Source: Streptomyces dioscori (GTDB taxonomy: Bacteria > Actinomycetota > Actinomycetes > Streptomycetales > Streptomycetaceae). From it: a stretch of DNA of 64,000 bases. The DNA lies in NCBI RefSeq assembly GCF_003024195.1, contig NZ_KZ679058.1:1-64000 (forward strand), in the 5' to 3' direction. The notes beneath the pieces were generated by a model. That model was not told the DNA's origin and made no database searches. It worked only from the letters and a program-made list of their open reading frames with translations. Positions 43,085-51,315 of this stretch are shown here, piece by piece. The first letter of the stretch is position 1, and each line of letters begins with the position of its first letter. The translations under genes were made by a program, and so were the position numbers.

Positions 43085-44173
43085 TCACGGAGAGCGATCT
43101 TGTGAACGGATGTCCGAGGTCCCCGCGGCATCCGGGATGTCCCGTACGACGAACAGCATGCTGTCGTCGCGCGGCAGCGTGAGCCGGTCGTCGGCCAGCT
43201 CGACGGCGATGCCGACTGCCCCGTCGAGCGGGTCGCCCGCGGCCGGCACCTCCCGCACGTACGGCAGCCGCTCCGCCAGCGCGGCCCGCAGCGGTACGAG
43301 GAGGGGGTCGCCCATCCTGAACAGGCCGCCGGTGAGCGCGAGGCGCACCTCGCCCGCCTCGCCGGCCCCGCCGGGGGGCACGTCCGCCTCCGTGGGGCAC
43401 ACCGCGGCGGCCGAGTCGGCGATGTGCCGGGCCGCGGCGGCGAGGACACCGATCGCGGCCGGGTCGCCGCCGTCGGCGCAGGCGGCGACCTCGGGTGCGA
43501 AGGCCGCCAGCACGGCCGGCCGGTCCGGGCGCGGATAGAGCCGGCCCGGCACCGCCGGAGCGGAGCCGAACACCGCCTCCACGCGGGCCAGGAGCGGCGC
43601 CGAGCCGCCCGGCCGCCCGTCGTAGGCGCGCAGGGCCGCGTCGAGCCCGGCCTGGCCGATCCAGGCCCCGCTGCCGCTGTCGCCGAGCAGATGGCCCCAG
43701 CCGTCCGCCCTGCGCCACTCACGCAGGTCCGTGCCGATCGCGATCATCCCCGTACCGGCGGCGACCACCGCGCCCACCCGCTGCCCCAGCGCGCCCGTGT
43801 ACGCCGCGACGGCGTCGGCGACCAGGGCCAGCCGCCGTACGCCGAGTTCACGGGCCAGCGCCGACGGCAGCTCGGCGCGCAGCGAGTCACCCAAAGTGGT
43901 GAGGCCGGCGGCCCCGACGGTGACGGCCCGGAGTGTGCCGACCCCGGAGTCGGCCATCAACTGCCGTGCCATCGGCAGCAGTTGCCCGAGCAGATGTCCG
44001 GCGTCGATGCCGCGCGGCCCGGTGCGCACCGGCTCCCCGGACGTCAGGGGAGCCGTGACGCGGCCCCCGTCGACGGCCAGGACGGCCCGCAGCCCCGACC
44101 CGCCGGAGTCCACCCCGAGGACGCCGGACCCACCGCCGGGCCCGCTGTCCGGCCCGCTGCCGGGACCGGTCAC
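43085..44173 (-). CDS. BadF/BadG-type ATPase, N-acetylglucosamine kinase-like
   Basis: A 362-residue ASKHA-fold kinase. The phosphate-1 motif LGVDSGGSGLRAVLAV lies near residues 19-34, the phosphate-2-like motif AGTGMIAIGTD near 137-147, and the glycine-rich GWGHLLGDSGSGAWIG near 155-170, as in eukaryotic-type GlcNAc kinases. The first 15 residues are Gly/Ser/Pro repeats. The GTG start overlaps the stop of ung by 4 bp, so the two genes are co-translated although their functions do not obviously connect. Phosphorylation of an amino sugar, perhaps from cell-wall recycling, is the best guess. Confidence 0.85.
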   Translation of the reverse strand: MTGPGSGPDSGPGGGSGVLGVDSGGSGLRAVLAVDGGRVTAPLTSGEPVRTGPRGIDAGHLLGQLLPMARQLMADSGVGTLRAVTVGAAGLTTLGDSLRAELPSALARELGVRRLALVADAVAAYTGALGQRVGAVVAAGTGMIAIGTDLREWRRADGWGHLLGDSGSGAWIGQAGLDAALRAYDGRPGGSAPLLARVEAVFGSAPAVPGRLYPRPDRPAVLAAFAPEVAACADGGDPAAIGVLAAAARHIADSAAAVCPTEADVPPGGAGEAGEVRLALTGGLFRMGDPLLVPLRAALAERLPYVREVPAAGDPLDGAVGIAVELADDRLTLPRDDSMLFVVRDIPDAAGTSDIRSQDRSP

Positions 44174-44847
44174 GGCAGCCGCCAGTCCACCGGTTCGCCG
44201 CCCTGGCGGGTCAGCAGGTCGTTGGCCCTGCTGAAGGGCCGCGAGCCGAAGAAACCGCGGTCCGCCGACATCGGCGACGGATGCGCGGACTCCACCGACG
44301 GCAGATCACCGAGCAGTGGCCGGGCGTTGCGGGCGTCGCGCCCCCACAGGATCGACACCAGCGGTCTTCCCCGGGCGGCCAGGGCCCGGATCGCCTGTTC
44401 GGTGACCTCCTCCCAGCCCTTGCCGCGGTGCGCGGCCGGTTTGCGCGGGGCCGTGGTGAGCGCCCTGTTGAGCAGCAGCACGCCCTGCCGGGTCCAGGGG
44501 GTCAGATCGCCGTTCGACGGCGGGGGCAGGCCCAGGTCGGTGCTCAGCTCCCGGTAGATGTTGATGAGGCTGCCGGGCAGCGGACGCACCTCGGGCGCGA
44601 CCGAGAACGACAGCCCCACGGCGTGCCCCGGGGTCGGATAGGGGTCCTGGCCGACGATGAGGACCCGGACGTCGTCGAAGGGCTGTTGGAAGGCGCGGAG
44701 CACGTTCGGGCCCGCGGGTAGGTAGGTGCGGCCCGCGGCGATCTCCGCGCGCAGGAAGTCCCCCATCTCCGTGATCCGTCCGGCCACCGGTTCGAGGGCC
44801 TTGGCCCAGCCGGGTTCGACAATCTCATGCAACGGTCGTGGTGCCAC
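44170..44847 (-). CDS. ung: Uracil-DNA glycosylase
   Basis: A 225-residue family 1 uracil-DNA glycosylase that removes uracil from DNA in base excision repair. Motif A reads GQDPYPTPGHAVGLSFS with the catalytic Asp, the hydrophobic core LLLNRALTT follows, and motif B reads HPSPMSADRGFFGSRPFSRAN with the catalytic His. Length is normal. It is read from a GTG at 44847 and followed by a BadF-type kinase with a 4-bp overlap. No inhibitor or phage context is present. Confidence 0.96.
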   Translation of the reverse strand: MAPRPLHEIVEPGWAKALEPVAGRITEMGDFLRAEIAAGRTYLPAGPNVLRAFQQPFDDVRVLIVGQDPYPTPGHAVGLSFSVAPEVRPLPGSLINIYRELSTDLGLPPPSNGDLTPWTRQGVLLLNRALTTAPRKPAAHRGKGWEEVTEQAIRALAARGRPLVSILWGRDARNARPLLGDLPSVESAHPSPMSADRGFFGSRPFSRANDLLTRQGGEPVDWRLP

Positions 44848-44930
44848 GGCGTCACCCTACTGCCGTACACGGGCCGTCGATCAACCCGAGGCCGCCGCCT
44901 GCCCCGCGGTGACATGTGCGGTGCCACGGG

Positions 44931-44964
44931 CGGGTGTTGACGCACAGCAGGACGTCAACACCCG
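44931..44964. terminator. Hairpin terminator
   Basis: CGGGTGTTGACG ... CGTCAACACCCG, 12-bp perfect arms with a 10-nt loop, downstream of the leftward Asp-box protein gene and upstream of ung. Confidence 0.8.
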
Positions 44965-44997
44965 TACAACCGCCACCGGCCGGCCGTGTGCGAGGGC

Positions 44998-46083
44998 TCA
45001 AGCGATCACCGCGGCCCGTACGCACAGGACGTCCGGCAGGTGCGAGGCCAGTTGCTGCCAGGTGTCGCCGTCGTCGGCCGACGCGAACACCTCGCCGTTG
45101 CGGTTGCCGAAGTACACACCCGCCGGGTCCGCGCCGTCCGTGCACAGGGCGTCCCGTAGCACCGTGCCGTAGTGGTCCTCCCGCGGCAGCCCCGCGGTCA
45201 GCGGCTCCCAGCTCTTGCCCGCGTCCGCCGTGCGGAAGACACGACATCGGCGGTCCGCCGGGACCCGGTCGGAGTCGGCGGCGATGGGAAACACGTACGC
45301 GGTGTCGCCGCGGTGGGGGTGCGTGGCCGCGGCGAAGCCGAACGTGGACGGCAGACCCGCGCCGATGTCCGTCCAGTGCGCCCCGGCGTCGTCGCTGCGG
45401 TACACACCCCAGTGGTTCTGCAGATAGAGCCGGTCGGCCGTGACCGCGTCCTGTGCGACCTTGTGGACGCACTGGCCGAACTCCGGGTTCGGATCGGGCA
45501 GGAACACCGCCGAGACCCCGGAGTTGGACGGCGCCCAGCTCTCCCCGCCGTCCTTCGTACGGAAGACGCCGGCCGTGGACACGGCGACCGTCACCGCCCG
45601 CGGATCACGGGCGTCGGTCAGGATCGTGTGCAGACCCTCACCGCCGCCGCCCGGCACCCACCGTGAGCGGGTGGGGTGCTCCCAGAGCGGGCGGACCAGC
45701 TCGAAGGACTCGCCCCGGTCCGTCGAGCGGTACAGCGCGGCGGGCTCGGTGCCCGCGTACACCACGTCCGGCTCGGCCGCCGCCGGGTGCAGCTGCCAGA
45801 CCCGCTCCAGCGAAGCATCCGTGTCCTGGGGGAACTTGACGGCGGCCTTGGCCGGTTCGGTCCAGGTGCGCCCCAGGTCGTCGGAGTGGAACACCGACGG
45901 GCCCCAGTGCGCGCTGTCACCTCCCACGAGAAGTCTCGGCACGTCACGACGGGTGTCGATCGCGACCGAGTAGACGGCCTGGGCGTTGAAGTACGGGCTG
46001 TCGTCGAACTCCCACGCGCCGCCGCGCCGCCGCCCGACGAAGAGTCCTTTGCGCGTGCCAACCGTGAGCAGAACCTCGGTCAT
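44998..46083 (-). CDS. Asp-box (BNR) beta-propeller protein, sialidase/sortilin-like
   Basis: A 361-residue propeller with at least six Asp-box motifs (S/T-x-D-x-G-x-x-W/F): VFHSDDLGRTW, LYRSTDRGESF, VFRTKDGGESW, VYRSDDAGAHW, VFRTADAGKSW and VFASADDGDTW. It has no signal peptide and lacks visible sialidase Arg-triad features, so it is annotated as a glycosyl-hydrolase-like propeller without assigned activity. ATG 46083 has GGAGGTGG upstream. It stands alone with a terminator behind it and a divergent broken membrane-protein gene ahead. Confidence 0.88.
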   Translation of the reverse strand: MTEVLLTVGTRKGLFVGRRRGGAWEFDDSPYFNAQAVYSVAIDTRRDVPRLLVGGDSAHWGPSVFHSDDLGRTWTEPAKAAVKFPQDTDASLERVWQLHPAAAEPDVVYAGTEPAALYRSTDRGESFELVRPLWEHPTRSRWVPGGGGEGLHTILTDARDPRAVTVAVSTAGVFRTKDGGESWAPSNSGVSAVFLPDPNPEFGQCVHKVAQDAVTADRLYLQNHWGVYRSDDAGAHWTDIGAGLPSTFGFAAATHPHRGDTAYVFPIAADSDRVPADRRCRVFRTADAGKSWEPLTAGLPREDHYGTVLRDALCTDGADPAGVYFGNRNGEVFASADDGDTWQQLASHLPDVLCVRAAVIA

Positions 46084-46352
46084 GCCGATCCACCTCCGGA
46101 CGTCGTTGTCTCAGATGTCGGCCAGTCTGCACCCCACCACTGACAGTCACCCCCGGACGCCATATCGGTGCAGGTCAGGGCGATTCCCAAGATGTACCAC
46201 CGGGGTGCCACCGCCGTATCCGCGGCGGACCGGCGAGGTGCCGGGGAGGTGCCGCGGATTGTGCCGGGGATGTGGGGCAGGTCTCGTGAGCAGCCGGGCC
46301 GCCGCTCCCGTATGGGAGGGGGTCCGGTGTGCGCGTGTGGAGAGGGGCCCCG

Positions 46353-46921
46353 ATGGCGGCTTTGCGTGGTCCGAGGGCGTTGCTGTGGCGTTGGTGGCCC
46401 AATCCGCTGCGGCGGCGCAGCGACAGGATCGAGGCCTGGACCATGCTCACCGCCGGGCTGCTGGCCCTGCTCGCCGGAACGCTCGGGGGTCTGTGGGCGA
46501 CACGGTCCGTCGAGCTGAATCTCGCGCGGGAGCGTGACGAGTGGCGTCCCGTGATCGCGGTGCTCACCGAGCGCGCGCCGGGTACGGCCTCCGGTCCGAA
46601 AAGGTGTGGGCCGAGGTCCGCTGGCCCGCCGCGGACGGCCCCGCCCACCGGGGGCAGACCCGGGTCGACCCGGGCAGCGCGGCGGGAACCCCGGTCACCG
46701 TGTGGACCGATCCCCAGGGGCGCATGGTCACCCGGCCCGCCACGGAGGCCCAGGCGAGTTTGCGGGCCGGACTGATCGGCGTGCTGGTGGGCACGACCGC
46801 GGCCCTCGTACCCCTCGCGGGCGGGCGGCTGGCCTCGGAGCGCCTGCAGCGGCAGCGGCTGGACCAGTGGGACACGGAATGGGAGCGGGTCGGTCCGCAG
46901 TGGAGGTGGAAGACCGGCTGA
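46353..46921 (+). pseudogene. Rv1733c-family-like membrane protein, frameshifted
   Basis: The 5' part (46353 to about 46590) encodes LRRRSDRIEAWTMLTAGLLAL, a transmembrane helix and EWRPVIAVLTERAPG. The 3' part, in the -1 frame (about 46590-46921), encodes SEKVWAEVRWPAADGPAHRG, VTVWTDPQGRMVTRPATEAQ, a second transmembrane helix and the C-terminal QWDTEWERVGPQWRWKTG. Together they form the usual two-helix Streptomyces membrane protein with a central extracytoplasmic domain. A one-base deletion near 46580-46605 (close to the CCGAAAAGG run) explains the switch. It is either a real pseudogene or an assembly error. Confidence 0.85.
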
Positions 46922-47028
46922 GGTGGAAATCCGGCCTAGGTGACGCGTGCTGTCACGGATCCGGACCCGGCCCGGTCAGCATGGTGAAGACGTCCGCTTC
47001 CGACGGACGAAACCGGAAAGGTCGCAGC

Positions 47029-47775
47029 ATGAAGATCGTAGTGATCGGCGGTACCGGGCTCATCGGGTCGAAGCTGGTGGACACGCTCCGGGCGGACGGC
47101 CACGACGTCCTCCCGGCCTCCCCGAACACCGGCGTCAACAGCATCACCGGCGAGGGCCTCGACGAGGCGCTGAAGGGCGCGCAGGTCGTCGTCGACGTGT
47201 CCAACTCGCCCTCCTTCGAGGACAGCGCGGTACTGGAGTTCTTCCGCACGTCCACGGGCAACCTCGTCACGGCCGAGGCGGCGGCGGGCGTGGGACACCA
47301 TGTCGCCCTGTCGGTCGTGGGCAGTGACGCGCTGCCGGACTCGGGCTACCTGCGCGCCAAGGTCGCCCAGGAGGAGCTGATCAAGGGGTCCGGAATCCCG
47401 TACTCCATCGTGCGTGCCACGCAGTTCTTCGAGTTCGTGAAGGGCATCGCGGCCGGGTCCACCGAGGGCGACACGGTCCGGCTGCCCTCCTCGCTCCTGC
47501 AGCCCCTCGCGTCCGACGACGTGGTCGCGGCGGTCGCGAGGGTGGCGGTGGCGGCTCCGCTGAACGGCACCACCGAGGTGGCGGGCCCCGAGGAGCTGCA
47601 CCTCGACGCGTTCGTCCGTACGGGCCTGGCGGCCGAGAAGGACCCGCGCGAGGTCGTCACCGACGAGTCCGTCGGCTACTTCGGCGCGAACCCCCGGGGG
47701 CGCGAGCTGCTGCCCGGCCCCGGGGCCCATCTCGCCGAGACCCGCTTCGCGGACTGGCTCGACAGCCGGCGGTAG
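47029..47775 (+). CDS. NmrA-like atypical SDR / NAD(P)-binding oxidoreductase
   Basis: A 248-residue single-domain Rossmann protein. It opens with KIVVIGGTGLIGSKLVDTLR (GxxGxxG, residues 2-21) and has the SDR-a5/NmrA-type pattern ALSVVGSDAL and SGIPYSIVRATQFFEF, without a classical YxxxK catalytic pair. Such proteins act as NAD(P)H sensors or quinone/flavonoid-type reductases. ATG 47029 has GGAAAGG upstream. It lies directly after the frameshifted membrane gene and before a repeat array. Confidence 0.9.
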   Translation: MKIVVIGGTGLIGSKLVDTLRADGHDVLPASPNTGVNSITGEGLDEALKGAQVVVDVSNSPSFEDSAVLEFFRTSTGNLVTAEAAAGVGHHVALSVVGSDALPDSGYLRAKVAQEELIKGSGIPYSIVRATQFFEFVKGIAAGSTEGDTVRLPSSLLQPLASDDVVAAVARVAVAAPLNGTTEVAGPEELHLDAFVRTGLAAEKDPREVVTDESVGYFGANPRGRELLPGPGAHLAETRFADWLDSRR

Positions 47776-47782
47776 CCCCTGC

Positions 47783-47902
47783 GGGAGCCGGGAGCCGGGA
47801 GCCGGGAGCCGGGAGCCGGGAGCCGGGGTCGAACTCGCCAGTCAGGCGCCGGTGACCGGACGCCGGGAGCCGCCAGTCAGGCGGTCGGTGACCGGACGCC
47901 GG
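47783..47902. repeat. 7-bp tandem array plus 35-bp direct repeat
   Basis: Six perfect GGGAGCC units (47783-47824) are followed by two copies of a roughly 32-bp segment (CGCCAGTCAGGCG...GGTGACCGGACGCCGG, starting at 47836 and 47871). It lies between convergent oxidoreductase genes. Confidence 0.9.
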
Positions 47903-47907
47903 CTCGG

Positions 47908-48987
47908 TCAGACCGAGCGGTGGTACTGGTCCGGCACGTGCACGGAGTCCCCGAGTTCGCGGGCGGCGTGCCGGGCCCATGAAGGGTTGCGCAGCAGTTC
48001 CCGGCCGAGCAGCACGGCGTCCGCCTCGCCGTTGGCGAGGATCTTCTCGGCCTGCTCGACCTCGGTGATGAGACCGACGGCGGCGACGGCCATGGAGGTC
48101 TCGTTCTTGATGCGGGCGGCGAAGGGAACCTGGTAGCCGGGGCCGACCGGGATGCGTACACCGGCCGCGTTGCCGCCCGTGGACACGTCGACCAGGTCGA
48201 CCCCATGGGCGGTCAGCTCGGCGGCGAGGCGGACCGTGTCGTCGGCCGTCCAGCCGTTCTCCTCCAGCCAGTCGGTGGCCGAGATGCGGAAGAACAACGG
48301 CTTGTCGTCGGGCCACACCTCGCGCACGGCGTCCACGACCTCAAGGGCGAAGCGCACCCGGTTCTCGAACGAGCCGCCGTACGCGTCCGTGCGCCTGTTG
48401 GAGTGCGGGGAGAGGAACTCGCCGATCAGGTAGCCGTGCGCGCCGTGGACCTCGGCGATCTCGAAGCCCGCCTCCAGCGCCCGCCGTGCGGCGTCGGCGA
48501 ACTGGCCGACGACCTCGCGGATCCCGTCCACCGTCAGCTCGGTCGGCACGGCGTGCTTCTCGTCGAAGGCGAGCGGGCTCGGCGCGAGCGCCTGCCAGCC
48601 GTGCGCCTCGGGTCCGACCGGCGCGCCGCCCGTCCAGGGGCGGTCCGTCGAGGCCTTGCGGCCGGCGTGCGCGAGCTGGATCGCCGGGACCGTGCCCTGG
48701 GACACCAGGAAGCGCGTGATCCGCCGGAACGCCTCGACCTGGGTGTCGTTCCAGATGCCCAGGTCGTACGGCGAGATCCGGCCCTCGGCGCTGACCGCGG
48801 TGGCCTCGACGATGATCAGGCCCGCTCCGCCGGCGGCACGCGCCCCGTAGTGCTGGAGGTGCCAGTCGTTCGGCGCGCCCACCTCGGGGCCCTCCGGCGC
48901 GGCCGAGTACTGGCACATCGGCGGCATCCAGACCCGGTTCGGGACGGTCAGCTCGCGCAGGGTGTAGGGCTCGAAGAGCGCGCTCAC
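47908..48987 (-). CDS. Old Yellow Enzyme-family NADH:flavin oxidoreductase (YqjM-like)
   Basis: A 359-residue FMN ene-reductase of the YqjM class. Visible features are PNRVWMPPMCQYSA with the YqjM-type redox Cys (about residue 25), QLAHAGRKAS, the substrate-binding HGAHGYLIGEFLSPHSNRRTDAYGG region and the FMN-binding C-terminal part. It reduces activated C=C bonds with NAD(P)H. GTG 48987 is the start that aligns with the family. It is divergent from an ArsR-type regulator with two palindromes between them, which suggests induction by an electrophile or oxidant. Confidence 0.94.
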   Translation of the reverse strand: MSALFEPYTLRELTVPNRVWMPPMCQYSAAPEGPEVGAPNDWHLQHYGARAAGGAGLIIVEATAVSAEGRISPYDLGIWNDTQVEAFRRITRFLVSQGTVPAIQLAHAGRKASTDRPWTGGAPVGPEAHGWQALAPSPLAFDEKHAVPTELTVDGIREVVGQFADAARRALEAGFEIAEVHGAHGYLIGEFLSPHSNRRTDAYGGSFENRVRFALEVVDAVREVWPDDKPLFFRISATDWLEENGWTADDTVRLAAELTAHGVDLVDVSTGGNAAGVRIPVGPGYQVPFAARIKNETSMAVAAVGLITEVEQAEKILANGEADAVLLGRELLRNPSWARHAARELGDSVHVPDQYHRSV

Positions 48988-49027
48988 GGCGGGACTCCAA
49001 TCATGGCGGGGCGGGGTTGCCGACTCG

Positions 49028-49077
49028 TACGATAGGCATCGTATTACGGTGGATGTCAAACTACGAGAGTTCTCGTA
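49028..49077. promoter_or_regulatory. Two palindromic operators, ArsR/OYE intergenic region
   Basis: TACGAT-AGGC-ATCGTA (49028-49043) and TACGAGA-GT-TCTCGTA (49062-49077) are perfect-arm inverted repeats of 16 bp with centres 34 bp apart and a shared TACGA..TCGTA core. They lie between the divergent OYE gene and ArsR gene. Confidence 0.8.
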
Positions 49078-49126
49078 CAATGGGGAGCTCCGGGGAGACC
49101 TCCGGACCCGACGTACTGGAGCCGCC

Positions 49127-49486
49127 GTGACGATCGCCGCCCCGACCGGCAGCAGCCGCGACCTGCCGCACCCCCAGCGCGCGGAGATCCGGCTGGAGGC
49201 CGTGCTGCACGCGCTCTCCGACCCGCTGCGGCTGCAGGTCGTGCGGGAGCTCGCCGCCGACGGCGACGAGCTGTCCTGTTCGCACTTCGACCTGCCCGTC
49301 ACCAAGTCCACGACCACGCACCACTTCCGGGTGCTGCGCGAGGCCGGGGTGATCCGGCAGATCTACCGGGGCACCGCCAAGATGAACGGGCTGCGCCGGG
49401 ACGACCTGGACGGTCTCTTCCCGGGACTTCTCGACAGCGTCCTCGCCGCGGCGGCCCGCCAGGCCGTCCGGCTCGGGAGCCGCTGA
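49127..49486 (+). CDS. ArsR-family transcriptional regulator
   Basis: A 119-residue winged-helix ArsR protein. It contains LEAVLHALSDPLRLQVVRELA (about residues 22-42), the recognition-helix region VTKSTTTHHFRVLREAGVIRQIYRG and a short C-terminal helix. CSHF provides one Cys, but no CxC metal site is visible, so it may sense an oxidant or organic ligand rather than a metal. GTG 49127 has TGGAG upstream; a longer in-frame ATG at 49049 would overlap the operator. It probably represses the divergent ene-reductase. Confidence 0.88.
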   Translation: MTIAAPTGSSRDLPHPQRAEIRLEAVLHALSDPLRLQVVRELAADGDELSCSHFDLPVTKSTTTHHFRVLREAGVIRQIYRGTAKMNGLRRDDLDGLFPGLLDSVLAAAARQAVRLGSR

Positions 49487-49663
49487 ACCGCCCCGCGCGG
49501 GAATCCCGGGTGCCTCCGAATCGCCCACCGGTGAACCGCCTGCCTCCGAACCATCCACCTCCGAATCATCAACCTCCGAACCGCCCTTCGCGGCGCGGTG
49601 GTTGAAGAGCAGGTTCAGTGCGATCGCCGTGAGGCAGCCCGCGCTGATTCCGCTGTTCATCAC
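49487..49663 (-). pseudogene. C-terminal remnant of an NCS2 (uracil/xanthine) permease
   Basis: Reading leftward from about 49663, MNSGISAGCLTAIALNLLFN (49660-49601) matches the end of the last transmembrane helix of nucleobase:cation symporter-2 proteins. It is followed by an acidic repeat (SEVDDSEVDGSEAGG) and then no stop before the antisense of arsR. The other about 400 residues of a permease are missing upstream; the copy is cut next to a GC-rich Streptomyces repeat at 49668-49725. This looks like a deletion scar, perhaps through recombination at the repeat. Confidence 0.6.
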
Positions 49664-49667
49664 GGTC

Positions 49668-49725
49668 TTTCGTGCCCCGCGGGCCGGTGGGGCCGCTCGC
49701 GCCGTTCCCCGCGCCCCTAAAGGGG
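49668..49725. repeat. Streptomyces-type GC-rich intergenic repeat
   Basis: GTGCCCCGCGGGCCGGTGGGG...CGTTCCCCGCGCCCCTAAAGGGG, related to the cluster at 37885-38095 and the copy at 51907. It abuts the permease remnant and the end of the ferredoxin reductase gene. Confidence 0.75.
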
Positions 49726-51078
49726 CTGGGCCGCATCCATCAGTGCCTGCCAGTCGGGGAGTTTGACCACGTGCCTGCCCAGGGACGCGCCCAGGGCCGC
49801 CTCCGCCCGTTCGATGGACTGCCAGCCCGACCAGTCCACCGGGTGCAGTCCCGCGGACCGCAGGGCGGCCAGCGGGTCGGACGGGACCTTGCGGTGCACG
49901 AGCGCGGGAGCGTCCTCCAGGAGCGAGGTCACCGTCTCCTTCGCGCAGGGGCGGTTGGTGCCGATGACGCCGGTCGGGCCGCGCTTGATCCAGCCGGCCA
50001 CGTACTCGCCGGGCGCGACCGAGCCCGCCCGCAGGACGCGGCCCGCGAGATGCGGGACCGTGCCGCGGTCCGCGTCGAACGGCAGGCCCTCCAACGGAAC
50101 CCCGCGGTAGCCGACCGAGCGCAGGACCAACTGGGCCTCGATGTCCTCGTACCGCCCCGTGCCCGTCACGCCGCCGAGGCCGTCCGGGAGGGTCCGTTCG
50201 AAGCGGACCGCGCCCACGCGCCCGCCGCCGTCCGGGAGCAGTTCGACCGGGCGCAGGAAGAAGCGGAGCCGGATCCGCCGTGAGCCGGCGGTCGGCGGGC
50301 GTTCGGCCCACCCGCGCAGCACCTCGACGTTGCGTCGCTGCGCGGCGGGCAGGGCGGACGGATCCAGGTACGCCGGGTCCAGCGCCAACTCCGCCGGATC
50401 CACGACGACCTCGGTGTCCGGCAGAGCGCCCAGCTCCCGCAGCTCCTTGGTGGTGAAGCGGGCTTGAGAGGGGCCGCGCCGACCCACCATCTGTATCTCC
50501 CGCACCTGACTGGCGGACAGCGCGTCGAGCGCGGCCTGGGGCATGTCGGTCGGGCTCAGTTCCGCGGCGCAGCGGGCCAGGATCCGGGTCACGTCCACCG
50601 CCACGTTCCCCACGCCGACGACGACCGCCACCCGCGCGCCCGCCACGAAACCGTCGGCCCCGAACCTGTCGGAGACGACGTCCGGGTGCGCGCTGTACCA
50701 GGACACGAAGTCGGTCGCCGACCAGCTGCCCGGCAGTTCCTCGCCCGGCACTCCGAGATGCCGGTCGGTGGCGGCGCCCACGCAGTACACGACCGCGTGG
50801 TAGAGGTCCCGGAGCCGGGTGGCCGGCAGTCCTTCCGGGCCGATCCGGACTCCGCCGAGGAACCGCACCCGCTCGTGCTCCAGGACCGTGCGCAGCGTGC
50901 CCTGCAACGACTTGATCTTCTCGTGGTCGGGCGCCACTCCATAGCGCACCAGGCCGTACGGGCACGGCAGCCGGTCCAGCACGTCCACCCGGATCCCGGG
51001 CACCCGCTCCTGCTGGACGAGACCCTGTGCGGCGTACACCCCACTCGGCCCTGAACCGACGACGGCGACCTGCAGCAC
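49717..51078 (-). CDS. FAD-dependent ferredoxin-NADP+ reductase paralogue (FprA type)
   Basis: A 453-residue paralogue of the protein at 34904-36268. It keeps the FAD site VVGSGPSGVYAAQGL, RYGVAPDHEKIKSLQGTL, the NADPH site VGVGNVAVDVTRILA with VGRRGPSQARFTTKEL, and the C-terminal GWIKRGPTGVIGTNRPCAKETV. Unlike its paralogue it has no iron-box-like element upstream. GTG 51078 is the family-consistent start. Two isoenzymes could serve different ferredoxins or P450s, such as the one at 17082. Confidence 0.92.
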   Translation of the reverse strand: MLQVAVVGSGPSGVYAAQGLVQQERVPGIRVDVLDRLPCPYGLVRYGVAPDHEKIKSLQGTLRTVLEHERVRFLGGVRIGPEGLPATRLRDLYHAVVYCVGAATDRHLGVPGEELPGSWSATDFVSWYSAHPDVVSDRFGADGFVAGARVAVVVGVGNVAVDVTRILARCAAELSPTDMPQAALDALSASQVREIQMVGRRGPSQARFTTKELRELGALPDTEVVVDPAELALDPAYLDPSALPAAQRRNVEVLRGWAERPPTAGSRRIRLRFFLRPVELLPDGGGRVGAVRFERTLPDGLGGVTGTGRYEDIEAQLVLRSVGYRGVPLEGLPFDADRGTVPHLAGRVLRAGSVAPGEYVAGWIKRGPTGVIGTNRPCAKETVTSLLEDAPALVHRKVPSDPLAALRSAGLHPVDWSGWQSIERAEAALGASLGRHVVKLPDWQALMDAAQPL

Positions 51079-51315
51079 GGCACGACCCCTTCCCCGAGGA
51101 GAACGAGAAGCTCGCTGGCGCTTCCAGCATCCCATCGCACCGCGCGCCGGGGGAGGGGCGGGAAAGGGCCGGGATGCGGCGAGGATGTGGCCGGGGCGAG
51201 GTCGGGGCGAGGTCGGGGCGAGGTCGGGGCGAGGCGCTGCGCCGACCGTGTGCCGCGAGGGCCACGCGCGCGTGCCTGGCCGTAATGAATGTGATCATGC
51301 GGTTACGTTGCGTAT

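Noticed and set aside
46084..46352. Hairpins in the gap before the frameshifted membrane gene as riboswitch candidates
   Set aside because: CCGCCG/CGGCGG and CTCCC/GGGAG repeats are short and typical of GC-rich intergenic DNA; no conserved riboswitch core was recognised.
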